A DNA stretch of 64,000 nucleotides, from contig CAZKBK010000022.1 in assembly GCA_964551035.1 (NCBI GenBank), positions 16,030-80,029 of the forward strand, written 5' to 3'. Both the position numbers and the translations under genes were made by a program. Shown one piece after another: positions 53,001-62,023 of this stretch. Positions within the stretch are counted from its first letter, which is position 1. Each line of letters begins with the position of its first letter. This stretch comes from Chryseosolibacter sp964551035 (GTDB lineage: Bacteria; Bacteroidota; Bacteroidia; Cytophagales; Cyclobacteriaceae). Below the pieces are notes generated by a model that searched no databases, had not been told where the DNA came from, and was given only the letters and a program-made list of their open reading frames with translations.

Positions 53001-54389
53001 TGCGTTGTTGTCATCGCAGTCGTCAAGGGCCACGAAGTTGGGGATTTCAGTCGTGGTGTTATAGTATGTTCCCTCGCCAGGCGCTTCGCAGGACTGTCCA
53101 AAATCTACTGCATAACCATCACCATCCACATCAGCATACCAGGTTTGTACGAGGCCGCGGTCGTCCTGGCCATGCAGCCAGTTGGAGGTGGCACCGATGA
53201 GGGCAAAGCCTGTGAGTGTACCGGTGTGTCCATTAGGGGTGGCATCGGTGAGGGTGGTGATGGTGGTATTGTCTGCCCCATTCGTTCCCTGGTTGAACTG
53301 GTAATAAGCCACCAGGCCGGTTTCCGTGCCGGTGAGTTCGCAATTCATGGCAGCGGCAATGTCTTCAGTCGCGCGAGCCACGCTCCAGATGCGCACTTCG
53401 TCCATGCTGCCCTTAAATATCCGGGGGCTGGCAGTCACCTCCGAGTTGTGACCTATCCATACCTGGGCGACGCTCTGATCTATGGCTCCCGAGGCGGCCA
53501 CGCTGTTATCCAGTACGCCGTCTATATAAATCTTTAGGGCCGACCCGTCGTAGACTCCCGCCGCATGGTGCCATTGGCCATCGTTTACATTCACATCGGA
53601 CACCACGGTATTAGGGTTGACGCCCGAGGTCGTAAAGGCCAGGAAATCTGTGGCCGCCTGCCGGTGGAGCCGCCAGGTATTGTCTCCTTTGGTAACCAGG
53701 AATTGCCATTCCTTGTCAAAGGCATCCACTTTGAACCACGTCTCTACCGTGACGGCAGAGGTGAAGTCGAACGCGCTTTCGTTGGGCAAAACCACATAAT
53801 CGCTGCCGTCAAAATGCAGGCTGTTGGCGGGGAGCGGTATTTCATAGTGCACCGTTACCGTGGCTGGATCAGAGGATAAGGAGAGTTTTAACAGATCGGT
53901 CGTGCAGCTAAATTGGTCAAAAGCCACCTGCCACAGGTGGATTTCAAAATTCAGTGTACTGCTGGTAGTGACCAGGCCGTTGAGGAAATCCAGATCGTTT
54001 CGCGTAACCGTAGTGCCGCCAAACCCTGCCTGAGTCTCAATGAGAATATCCGAAGTAGTATTTGTACCAGTATGAACCAATAATACGCGGCCATCCGGAA
54101 ACTTCACGTCGCCAAAGTCATCTGTAACCAAACGGTATTGCAGATCGACCGAAGTGATGATAGCGCCCACGGGGACGGTAACGGAAATGGTGCCGGGGCA
54201 AGCGGAACGTGAATTGACATCAGGCTCGGTATTAAACGATGTCGCTGACCCCACTTCAGCCGTAATGGTGCCTGATGCGGAACCCGTGGTTTGCGCCTGT
54301 GTGCACACGGCGGCGAGGAGGGTGAGCAGCAGCGCGTACGTGACGCAGCGTGTCGGGTGGTTTCTGAGTATAGTCGTAAAAGAGTCCAT
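47018..54389 (-). CDS. Giant mosaic surface protein with T9SS type A sorting domain, interrupted by a scaffold gap
   Basis: About 2,440 residues. Order: signal peptide (1-33); a beta domain; LamG/concanavalin-like domain 1 (about 190-400); Asp-rich WYADVDGDGY repeats resembling metal-binding MopE or thrombospondin-3 repeats; LamG domain 2 (about 600-800); more WYAD repeats; two BspA-like modules with NWDVSHVTNMESMF-type repeats (DUF285 pattern); at least five cadherin-like repeats of 90-95 residues (TITVSDG...TDNETFTITV); and a type A sorting domain (NLYPLPA ... YTVKLVKQ). The frames on either side of the 100-N gap are two parts of one gene: without the N the length is divisible by three. An adhesin role is inferred. 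Confidence 0.88.
48067..48166. other. Scaffold gap of exactly 100 N
   Basis: The gap falls inside the cadherin-like repeats. The neighbouring repeat has 42 bases between the same flanking sequences (after GTCATGCCTT and before AATCTTCGTCGC), and 42 keeps the frame. The true size may thus be 42 bases or 42 plus whole repeat units. Confidence 0.97.
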
Positions 54390-54598
54390 AGATCTCGCGT
54401 TTAAAAGTTGACGCGGCCAATCTAAGACCTATGACTACACGACAGGGAAAACCCACCCCGCTTTCATGTCCCCAATCCTGCCAAGATGCTCCCCAATCCT
54501 GCCGGATGTATTTAAATAATTGATTTTTAACAGCTTGAAATTGATACGCAAATTGCGTCAGCCCCTTCTCATGAGGACATGGGCCGCAAATCTCCGGC
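54390..54598. other. Upstream region of the giant surface protein gene
   Basis: This spacer after the HTCS gene contains the 21-bp direct repeats listed separately, a weak -7 box TAGATTGG on the minus strand (54417-54424), and a 13-base palindrome ACGCAAATTGCGT at 54546-54558. Confidence 0.6.
54469..54503 (-). promoter_or_regulatory. Two 14-bp direct repeats with 21-bp period, possible HTCS/AraC operator
   Basis: TCCCCAATCCTGCC occurs at 54469-54482 and again at 54490-54503, exactly two helical turns apart and about 45 bases upstream of the putative -7 box of the giant gene. AraC-type domains bind direct repeats at this spacing, and such a domain is encoded next door. Confidence 0.6.
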
Positions 54599-56773
54599 TT
54601 ATCCTATGTAGTCCCCCGGGCGTTTGCCAAAGCGCCGGAAGAAGAGATTGGAAAAATGCGAGTCTTTGGCATAGCCCAGCTCGTGGGCCAGTTGGCTCAG
54701 CTTCACCACTTTGCCGGCCAGCAGGAGCCGCCGGGCGTATTGCAGCTTCACTTCGGTGATGAACTCATTGGGTGTCATGCCCATGAGGGCGGCTACCTTA
54801 CGGTAGAGTTGGCGTTCGCTCATACCTGCGGATTCGGCTACGACTCTCACGGATAGGTTTGTATCGGCAATGTTCGATTCAATATATGCCTGTGCTTTGC
54901 GAATGAGCTTTTCCCCTTCCGCGGTCACGGCGTTGGGCTCGTTCTTCTGTTCTCCCCCTTTTTCCAGTTCGAGGGTAAGGGCAATGCGCCTCCTTAGGTT
55001 TGAAATCAGATTGGTCACACGGATAACGAGTTCCTCGCGGTCAAATGGTTTCACCAGGTAATCATCCAGGCCCATGCGAAGCCCTTTCAGCTTATCGTCC
55101 TGCGAAGCCAGGGCGGTGAGAAACATCACGGGAATGTCAAAGCGAGTAGCCGATTTTTTCAGCTTATCCAATAATTCGAAGCCGTTCATTTCAGGCATCA
55201 TCACATCGGTCAGGATCAGATCAGGCTTCAAGGTGGAAAGTTTCTCCAGGGCTTCTTTCCCGTTCAATGCGTTCTCCAGGTTGAAATAATCCGACAATAC
55301 CTCACGCACATAGGCCTGCATCTCCTCGTTATCTTCCACCACCAGCACAACCGGTTTATTGGATTTGATACCGGGCAACTTGCTTTCGATAACTTCGCTT
55401 ACGGCGAATACAGGATCAGGCTTCGATACCTGCTCACCGAACTGGCTATTGTCTGACACAACTTCCGGTTCAGATGGCAACAGCACTGAAGATGGAACAT
55501 TCACCGTAAACAAAACGCCACCTTCGACATTGGTGGCAAAAATTTTTCCACTATGCAGTTCAACAATCTCTTTGGCAATGGCTAACCCCAGGCCCGAGCC
55601 GGTATTTGTATCGTTGTTCGAAGCCTGGTAGAAGCGGTCGAACAATCGTCCGAGCTCTTGTTCGGGGATCGCGTTGCCGGTGTTGAAAACATTGATATGA
55701 ACATGATCGGTTGCTTTTTCAATCTTCACGCTTGTCTGTCCACCGGGTGAGGTAAACTTGAAGGCGTTGTAGAGCAAGTTGTTCAGCACCTTTTCAAACT
55801 GGCGTGTGTCCAGCATCACGGCTGCGTCTTCAACATCTTTCGGAGCATCAACCAGTAACACGATTTTCTGGCTCTCCGCCAGCGACTGAAACGATGCCAC
55901 CAGGCGCTTTACGTACTGAACAAGGTTAATGGGCTGTAAAGACAATTGCATTGACCCCAACTCGAGCTTCGAGAGATCAAGCAAGTCATCAATCATCTGT
56001 CCGAGCTGGCGGGTGTTTCGTTTTGCTTTTTTAACACGCTCTTCCTTTTCGAGCGGTTGCAATGCCTTCACCTGCAAGGCCTCCAGTTGTCCGTTGAGGA
56101 GGGTTAACGGTGTGCGAAGCTCGTGGCTGATGTTGGCGAAAAATTCTGATTTAATTTCGCTCAGCTTTTGAAGTTCGCGCGATTGGTGATGCAGTGTCTG
56201 GTTTTGTTCATTGATCAATTCTTCGTACTCCCCTTTTTGTATCCGCACCAGACGAGTGATGAGTAAAGTGACGGTAAACAAGGCAATAGACGTGTAGATA
56301 TAGTCGCCGTCCGGCGTTAGTCGCGGTGCCATATACAGTGACAGACCAAACATCCCAGTGTTCATCAGGGTCATCACCATGTATGTCATTCTGTCTATGG
56401 AAAACGCATGCAGCACAAAGGCCATCAACAGAAAATAAAATTCGATTCCCCTTTTTGGTATGGCATAAACAGCCAGGTAAAACAAGCTGAATTCCACAAT
56501 GATAAATGTAAGGAAGAAGGCTAATTTGTGATTCGTTTTATTCACGCGGATGACCATAAGCAATGATAAGCTAATCACCGTGTGCGCTATCGTGGATGGA
56601 ATGTCGCCAGCCCTCCAGTTGAGCGGGGCAAAGACCGCAGCGTCCACCGCACAGATCAACAGCCCCATCGTCAGCATTCGGATGTCTCTTTTTATTTTGA
56701 GGTCAGCAGTCTGGTCAGTGCCATAGTTGCGCAGGTATGATAAGATTCGATGGATCATTTTGTTCAATTTCAA
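54599..56773 (-). CDS. Hybrid two-component regulator: membrane histidine kinase, receiver and AraC domain
   Basis: A 724-residue single-protein signalling system. Six or seven transmembrane helices (about 30-190) replace the periplasmic sensor of classical HTCS proteins. Then come HisKA (NISHELRTPLTLL), HATPase (NNLLYNAFKFT, GSGLGLAIAKE), a receiver domain (phospho-Asp in LILTDVMMPEMNG) and a C-terminal AraC helix-turn-helix (NLSVRVVAESAGMSERQLYRKV, then LGYAKDSHFSNLFFRRFG). It lies immediately upstream of the giant surface gene on the same strand; the 21-bp repeats between them suggest it controls that gene. A TAAATTTG box at 56951-56958 is a candidate promoter. Confidence 0.92.
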   Translation of the reverse strand: MKLNKMIHRILSYLRNYGTDQTADLKIKRDIRMLTMGLLICAVDAAVFAPLNWRAGDIPSTIAHTVISLSLLMVIRVNKTNHKLAFFLTFIIVEFSLFYLAVYAIPKRGIEFYFLLMAFVLHAFSIDRMTYMVMTLMNTGMFGLSLYMAPRLTPDGDYIYTSIALFTVTLLITRLVRIQKGEYEELINEQNQTLHHQSRELQKLSEIKSEFFANISHELRTPLTLLNGQLEALQVKALQPLEKEERVKKAKRNTRQLGQMIDDLLDLSKLELGSMQLSLQPINLVQYVKRLVASFQSLAESQKIVLLVDAPKDVEDAAVMLDTRQFEKVLNNLLYNAFKFTSPGGQTSVKIEKATDHVHINVFNTGNAIPEQELGRLFDRFYQASNNDTNTGSGLGLAIAKEIVELHSGKIFATNVEGGVLFTVNVPSSVLLPSEPEVVSDNSQFGEQVSKPDPVFAVSEVIESKLPGIKSNKPVVLVVEDNEEMQAYVREVLSDYFNLENALNGKEALEKLSTLKPDLILTDVMMPEMNGFELLDKLKKSATRFDIPVMFLTALASQDDKLKGLRMGLDDYLVKPFDREELVIRVTNLISNLRRRIALTLELEKGGEQKNEPNAVTAEGEKLIRKAQAYIESNIADTNLSVRVVAESAGMSERQLYRKVAALMGMTPNEFITEVKLQYARRLLLAGKVVKLSQLAHELGYAKDSHFSNLFFRRFGKRPGDYIG

Positions 56774-57737
56774 TAGCTTTTATCAATACGCCAGTTTGCT
56801 TGTTTCAAACAGACACAGAGCAAATCTCTTTTACAATGTGAAGTGCCTTTAAAAACAATGGCTCAGGCGCTTGTTCACGAAAATGTGCTTACAAATTGTA
56901 TTTACAGTATGTCCAACAAACTTGAACATTTTGTTGAGGTTAGTTTGAGGCAAATTTAAACCAACCTTTTTCAGGTTATCACGCGGACCGTTGCCTTTAC
57001 CCTTGGACGGTCAGGGAACCGTCATCCCGATCGTTTCAGGTAATGATTTTAATCAAGGGCCCAACCTTGCTCACAAATATACCTAAGAAACGCTGTTGTC
57101 CCGGAAGAAATTGGAATTTACACAAGAGCGTAGTTCGTAGACCAGAAGGGTCATTTAGGTTGGCCTGTACCGTTGACATGATGGCCGGCGGGCAGGATGG
57201 GGATAGCCCATGCATAGCCAGGGAATCGGGGCGTTGGATAAAACCGAATGCAGGGTTATATTACAATGAGGCTGCCGGCGCGCTTTTATGCAAGCGGTGT
57301 GACTTGCTTTATAAGAACGACCAAGATTTGAGTATGTTTTTTGGAAAAGCTAAGCCGACCGTAACTTAGACGACAAGGACTGGATTGAACAAGCACATTT
57401 GGTCCGAGGAACAATACGGACAAGACTTTCTGAGGAATGTCGTGACAATCACACCGACAAGAGAGTTCTTTCCAATTGACTTTAACGGGACTGAGGAAAA
57501 TGCGCAAAAGACGAGGGAGAATTCAAAGTTGTCACCAACTACGATGACGAAGGGTTGAGGGTGAAAACAATCAAGCAGGACAGTCTCGAAATTGGATACG
57601 TTCACCGCAGACGTTCGGGTTCATGAACATTCGGCCCCGTATAATCAGGGGAATCTGGAGATTGGAAAGGACAGGTTAGCGTGTCAAATTCAAATTGAAA
57701 TAGCGATATTAGACCTCAGGAAAATGAATTAAAAATA
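56774..57737. other. AT-rich intergenic region with decayed coding sequence
   Basis: No intact gene is convincing in these 964 bases. From about 57370 to 57620 the plus strand reads like a broken protein gene: a frame RNVVTITPTREFFPIDFNGT and, after a frame change, EFKVVTNYDDEGLRVKTIK. A possible promoter for the HTCS gene lies near 56951. The 108-codon frame at 57043 has no protein-like features. Confidence 0.5.
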
Positions 57738-58283
57738 ATGCGAAAAGTAATCAAATTCATTGCAGCCATACTGATCTTATCGATCGCAGTGTATGGTATG
57801 ATTTATCTAAACAACATTTCCTTTTCCGGAAATGATGAAATACAAATCATTGATAACTATCAATCCATTTCCAGCCTTGAAGAGCTGTTGAAAAACCCAC
57901 GGTTCAGGGACAAGGCGCTGTACATCGACATCTGGGGCGTATACTGCCGGCCATGCATAGAAGAATTTGACTACATCGTCGACCTGAAGGAAAAGTTCAG
58001 GGATAAGCCGGTGGAGTTTATTTATTTGGCTTCTCCCTATCTGCGCTTTAACGATGTGGAAAGGTGGAAATCCGGCATGAAGAAATACGATCTGAAGGGG
58101 CATAACATGCTGATGTCGCCGGAATTTTACAAGGGTATCTGGACCGAAATACCGGAGATGAAAGAGCCGTTTGTCATACCGCATTACTTGATTGTAGATA
58201 GAAATGGAAAAGTGGTTAACCCGAACGCGCCAGCGCCAAGTAGTGGGGAATTGGTATTCAACGAAATATCGGAAGCGCTTTAA
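57738..58283 (+). CDS. TlpA-like thioredoxin-fold protein, membrane-anchored
   Basis: A 181-residue protein with an N-terminal membrane anchor (about 5-25) and a thioredoxin-like domain: the strand and active site YIDIWGVYCRPCIEEF (CRPC, a CxxC, near residue 75) and the cis-proline segment VIPHYLIVDRNGKVV near residue 150. It probably acts in the periplasm as a thiol-disulfide oxidoreductase, like TlpA/ResA proteins. It is AT-richer than the surrounding genes and isolated, followed by a broken reductase gene, so the segment may have been acquired by transfer. Confidence 0.85.
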   Translation: MRKVIKFIAAILILSIAVYGMIYLNNISFSGNDEIQIIDNYQSISSLEELLKNPRFRDKALYIDIWGVYCRPCIEEFDYIVDLKEKFRDKPVEFIYLASPYLRFNDVERWKSGMKKYDLKGHNMLMSPEFYKGIWTEIPEMKEPFVIPHYLIVDRNGKVVNPNAPAPSSGELVFNEISEAL

Positions 58284-58286
58284 TGT

Positions 58287-58437
58287 AGATGCTCGCTGGT
58301 GCAATCGCTGATGGAAACGGACCTGATCGACGAGTTTCGTTTTATCGTCGAACCTTTTGTGATGGGCACAGGACGACGGCCCTTTCCGGAGGGCACGCTC
58401 CCGACAAAGCTGAAGCTGGTGGAAAGTAAAAAACCTG
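58287..58437 (+). pseudogene. Fragment of a RibD/dihydrofolate-reductase-family gene
   Basis: The plus-strand frame from 58296 reads LVQSLMETDLIDEFRFIVEP, then FVMGTGRRPFP, the C-terminal signature of DHFR-like proteins of the RibD C-terminal domain family (usual form LVQ-LL-LDLIDEYRL-VHPVVLGSGKRLF). Nothing upstream encodes the N-terminal two thirds, since the TlpA-like gene ends at 58283. The homology fades at about 58437. Confidence 0.75.
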
Positions 58438-58925
58438 GGTGCCGGGTCGCTCGCGCTTTTCTACAAGGTTGGCCACCACCAGGGCCGCAGGGGTTGAGGC
58501 GACATCCCCCTCTTTTAACGCAAAGCAGAAGATATCCACAAAGCCCGCTCCGCGTTAGGGATAGCAGCGGAAAGCCCGCAGCCGCGTTGGCCAGGTGCGC
58601 CGGCGCGAGGACTTGCAGCGGATAGCCCGGGCCCGTGAGCGCGGGAAGGCGCGGGGGAGGGCAACGCCCAAAATTTGTGGGTTATGGAAGCGCGACGGAT
58701 CTGTGGGTTCTGTAAAACGCGAGACCGTCGCCGGGTAGCCGGTGGCCGGTAGGAGGGTTAACGGCTACAGCGTTGCCGTTGGCATCTTTGAAACTTTCTT
58801 TGCCGTTGCCTGACGCCGCCAGGGAAGAATTACGAGTTACCAATGACGAATGACGAATGAATGACGAATGACGACCGCGCTTCGCGTTGGGATTCCGGCC
58901 GGATTCTCGTTTATTTGCCCATCCA
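58438..58925. other. Intergenic region before metG
   Basis: These 488 bases are GC-rich with CGCGG-type runs. No gene is supported. They end with the short tandem repeat listed separately, 52 bases before the metG start. Confidence 0.5.
58842..58873. repeat. AATGACG short tandem repeat
   Basis: Four or five units of (A)ATGACGA lie just upstream of metG. A reverse-complement version (TCATTCGTACCTCGTCATTCG) occurs after metG near 61264. Confidence 0.75.
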
Positions 58926-61013
58926 ATGAAGCACTATCTCCGCCACACCGTCACGGCTGCTTTGCCCTACGCCAACGGCCCCCTCCACATCGGCCATATC
59001 GCCGGCGCCTACCTGCCCGCCGACACGTATGTGCGATACCTGCGCCTCCGCGGTGAGGATGTGGCCTTCGTGTGCGGCTCCGACGAACACGGCGTGGCCA
59101 TCTCCATAGGCGCCAAAAAGGAGGGCCTTACTCCTAGGGCGTTTGTGGACAAGTACCACAACATCATGAAAAAGGCGTTCGAGGACTTCGGCATCGCCTT
59201 CGATATCTATTCGCGCACGTCCAACGAACTGCACTACAGGACCGCCCAGGAATTTTTCCTCACGATCCATGAGCAGGGCCTCTTCACCGAGGAGACTTCC
59301 GACCAGTACTACGACGAGGAGGTGGGCATCTTCCTCGCCGACCGCTACATCGTGGGCACCTGCCCCAACTGCGGCCACACCAACGCCTACGGCGACCAGT
59401 GCGAGAAGTGCGGCACCTCCCTCAGCCCGCGCCAGCTGATCGACCCGCGCTCCACCGTGTCGGGGAAGACGCCCGTGCTCCGGCCCACCAAACATTGGTA
59501 CTTTCCCCTCGACAAGTTCGAGGGCTGGCTGAAGGACTGGCTTATCGTGGGCCACAAAGACGACTGGAAGACCAACGTCTACGGCCAGTGCAAAAGCTGG
59601 ATCGACCAGGGCCTGCAGCCGCGGTCCATCACCCGCGACCTGGACTGGGGCATACCGGTGCCGCTACCCGACGCGCAGGGCAAGGTCCTCTACGTATGGT
59701 TCGACGCCCCCATCGGCTACATCTCCGCGACGAAGGAGCTGAAGGGCGCCGGCTGGGAGAAATACTGGAAGGACCCCGACACGCGCCTCGTTCACTTTAT
59801 CGGAAAAGACAACATCGTCTTCCACTGCATCATCTTCCCGTCGATGCTGAAGGCGGAGGGCACGTTCATCCTGCCCGACAACGTGCCCGCTAATGAATTT
59901 CTCAACCTCGAGGGCGACAAGCTCTCCACATCGCGCAACCACGCGGTGTGGCTCCACGAATACCTCGCCGACTTCCCCGGCAGGAGGGACGAGTTGCGCT
60001 ACGTGCTCAACTCCATCTCGCCGGAGACCAAAGACGCGGACTTCACCTGGAAAGACTACCAGCAGAAAGTGAACAGTGAGCTCGTGGCCATCTTCGGCAA
60101 CTTCGTCAACCGGGTGATGGTGCTCACGTGGAAGTATTTCGAGGGCAAGGTGCCGCCGGAGAAAGAGATCGAGGGCACGACGGAACGCCGCAGGAAGATA
60201 CTGGCCATCTACAACCAGGCACACGAAGAACTTAACGTCGCGGTAAAGGCGATGACGGATGCGCTGAAGAACTTCCGCTTCCGCGAGGCGCAGTTCCAGA
60301 TGATGAACCTCGCCCGGATCGGCAACAAATTCCTGGCCGACACGGAGCCGTGGAAGGTGGCGAAAGAGGATATGGAGGCCGTTGCCGGCATCCTTAACTA
60401 TTCCCTCACCGTGGTGGGCAACCTGGGCATCGCCTGCGCGCCGTTCCTGCCCGACGCGGCCGAAAACATCAAGCGCCAGCTTAACGCCGCCGGCATGACG
60501 GAAAAGTGGAAACCGTTCTGGACGAAGGAGGAACTCATCCACACCGTGCCCGAAGGCCACCAACTCAACGCGGCGGAGTTGCTCTACCGCAATGTGGAAG
60601 ATGAGGACATCGAGAAGCAGGTAAACCGTTTAAGGAAGAAACCCGAAACCAAAGCCATGGACAGCAGCCCCGTCAAACCCGTGAAGCCCGAGGTGGCGTT
60701 CGACGATTTCGCCAAACTCGACATCCGCATCGGCGAAGTCGTCGCTGCCGAGAAGATGGAGAAATCCAACAAGATGTTGAAGCTTATCATCGACGATGGC
60801 CTCGGTAAGCGCACGATCCTCAGCGGCATTGCCCAGCATTACACCGCCGACGACATGGTGGGCAAGCAGGTTGCCTTCATCGCCAACCTGGCGCCGCGCA
60901 AAATGATGGGCATCGAATCTCAGGGCATGATCCTCAGCGCCGAGGACGTAGACGGCAAGTTGAAACTCATTCGCCCGGAAGAAGAAGTGACGCCTGGAAG
61001 CGGGGTGAGCTGA
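58926..61013 (+). CDS. metG: Methionyl-tRNA synthetase
   Basis: The 695-residue enzyme charges tRNA-Met. The ATG at 58926 (MKHYLRHTVT) is preferred to a longer frame (58887) that adds 13 odd residues. The HIGH motif is at residues 21-24, a zinc knuckle CPNCG...CEKCG at about 147-165, and the KMSKS-equivalent is KLSTS in GDKLSTSRN. An anticodon-binding helical domain follows, and the C-terminus is a tRNA-binding OB-fold domain (about 585-695; FAKLDIRIGEV, NLAPRKMMGIESQGMILSA). Length matches the long bacterial form. Confidence 0.97.
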   Translation: MKHYLRHTVTAALPYANGPLHIGHIAGAYLPADTYVRYLRLRGEDVAFVCGSDEHGVAISIGAKKEGLTPRAFVDKYHNIMKKAFEDFGIAFDIYSRTSNELHYRTAQEFFLTIHEQGLFTEETSDQYYDEEVGIFLADRYIVGTCPNCGHTNAYGDQCEKCGTSLSPRQLIDPRSTVSGKTPVLRPTKHWYFPLDKFEGWLKDWLIVGHKDDWKTNVYGQCKSWIDQGLQPRSITRDLDWGIPVPLPDAQGKVLYVWFDAPIGYISATKELKGAGWEKYWKDPDTRLVHFIGKDNIVFHCIIFPSMLKAEGTFILPDNVPANEFLNLEGDKLSTSRNHAVWLHEYLADFPGRRDELRYVLNSISPETKDADFTWKDYQQKVNSELVAIFGNFVNRVMVLTWKYFEGKVPPEKEIEGTTERRRKILAIYNQAHEELNVAVKAMTDALKNFRFREAQFQMMNLARIGNKFLADTEPWKVAKEDMEAVAGILNYSLTVVGNLGIACAPFLPDAAENIKRQLNAAGMTEKWKPFWTKEELIHTVPEGHQLNAAELLYRNVEDEDIEKQVNRLRKKPETKAMDSSPVKPVKPEVAFDDFAKLDIRIGEVVAAEKMEKSNKMLKLIIDDGLGKRTILSGIAQHYTADDMVGKQVAFIANLAPRKMMGIESQGMILSAEDVDGKLKLIRPEEEVTPGSGVS

Positions 61014-61335
61014 GAATTTTCCGGGGACGTATCAAGTAAAGGATGGTTGGCGGTCGGCGCAGCCCGCTTATGACTTTCATTGTGGCGACGCTCACGATAT
61101 TTTTAGGCGTGAATGTGCTTTGGGTCATCGGACGCCTTCTGAATGGTCGAGCAACAAAGAAATCGATAGCGCTTGTTCCTCTCGAAGACAGGCGAGGTGG
61201 ACGTGTGACTGACGTGTTTTTTTTCTACGTCAAATTTCGCGGACAGCACCAACGATGTACCTCCTCATTCGTACCTCGTCATTCGTACCTCGTACTTCGA
61301 GATCCCTCCCACCTGGCGACCCATACGCCTGGTCT
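61014..61335. other. Intergenic region between metG and pth
   Basis: No convincing gene. A 98-codon frame at 61043 has one hydrophobic segment, but its second half is made of the CTCATTCGTACC repeat at 61258-61300, so it is probably not translated as such. Confidence 0.5.
61258..61300. repeat. Short repeat CCTCATTCGTACCTCGTCATTCGTACC region
   Basis: Three imperfect units of about 13 bases on the plus strand. Read on the minus strand they are GTACGAATGACGA, matching the tandem repeat upstream of metG in inverted orientation. Confidence 0.65.
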
Positions 61336-61896
61336 CTAATCATTATACTGACTCATCGTCCTCTCGGGGCCGATCGTGCAGAACGAGAGGATCATCTCGT
61401 TCGCCTTCTTCATGACAGGCATGAGGTCGTCGATTTCGGGTTGCGTGAAGTTGCTCAGCACATAGTCTATCTGTTGTCCTTTTCCGAACGCGCTGCCGAT
61501 CCCGCAGCGCAGGCGGGGATAATCCTGTCCGCCGAGGGTGGCCTCGATATGCTTCAAGCCGTTGTGGCCGGCGGCGCTTCCCCTCATGCGCATGCGGAGA
61601 CTGCCGAAGGGCAGCGCGATCTCATCGACTACGACGAGGAGGTTTTCTTTGGGGATCTTTAGCTCATTCAACCAGTAGGCTACTGCTTTTCCGCTGAGGT
61701 TCATGTAGGTGCTGGGTTTGATGATGTGGATTGCGCGTCCTTTGTGTTTGAAGGCCGCCTTTGCCGCATGCCGTTCGGTCTTGAATTCGGCCTGGTGCAT
61801 GTCCGCGAGCTGGTCCGCGACCAGAAAGCCGATGTTGTGGCGGGTGAGTTCGTACTCGGCTCCAATGTTCCCAAGGCCAGCGATGAGGTATTTCAC
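61336..61896 (-). CDS. pth: Peptidyl-tRNA hydrolase
   Basis: Pth frees tRNA from peptidyl-tRNA released by stalled ribosomes. The 186-residue protein begins MKYLIAGLGNIGAEYELTRHNIGF: Asn10 and the catalytic His20 are in the family positions. KPSTYMNLSG, the catalytic-helix DEIALPFG and GSAAGHNGLKHIEATLG complete the signature. It is the last gene of the tRNA-Gln/prs/rplY group, but a terminator-like hairpin after rplY separates it, so it may also have its own start. The cluster prs-rplY-pth is common in Bacteria. Confidence 0.97.
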   Translation of the reverse strand: MKYLIAGLGNIGAEYELTRHNIGFLVADQLADMHQAEFKTERHAAKAAFKHKGRAIHIIKPSTYMNLSGKAVAYWLNELKIPKENLLVVVDEIALPFGSLRMRMRGSAAGHNGLKHIEATLGGQDYPRLRCGIGSAFGKGQQIDYVLSNFTQPEIDDLMPVMKKANEMILSFCTIGPERTMSQYND

Positions 61897-61961
61897 GATG
61901 CAAATTAAAAAGTTTCGGCGGTATGGAGGTTCAGCGCCCCGGAAGGGCTACCACGTCCAAA

Positions 61962-61995
61962 CAAAAAAAGTCCCCCGGGCTACCCCGGAGGACTT
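61962..61995 (-). terminator. Intrinsic terminator after rplY
   Basis: AAGTCCCCCGGG and CCCGGAGGACTT (12-bp stem, one mismatch, CTAC loop) followed on the minus strand by TTTTTTTG. It lies 28 bases past the rplY stop and before pth. Confidence 0.85.
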
Positions 61996-62023
61996 CATTT
62001 TGAATCCAGGGAATATTCCCCGC

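Noticed and set aside
57043..57369. 108-codon ORF in the AT-rich spacer
   Set aside because: No homology-like pattern, no upstream promoter, mixed composition; it overlaps a region that already looks decayed.
61043..61339. 98-residue membrane-like ORF after metG
   Set aside because: Its C-terminal half is translated from the CTCATTCGTACC repeat and it overlaps pth; one hydrophobic segment is not enough support.
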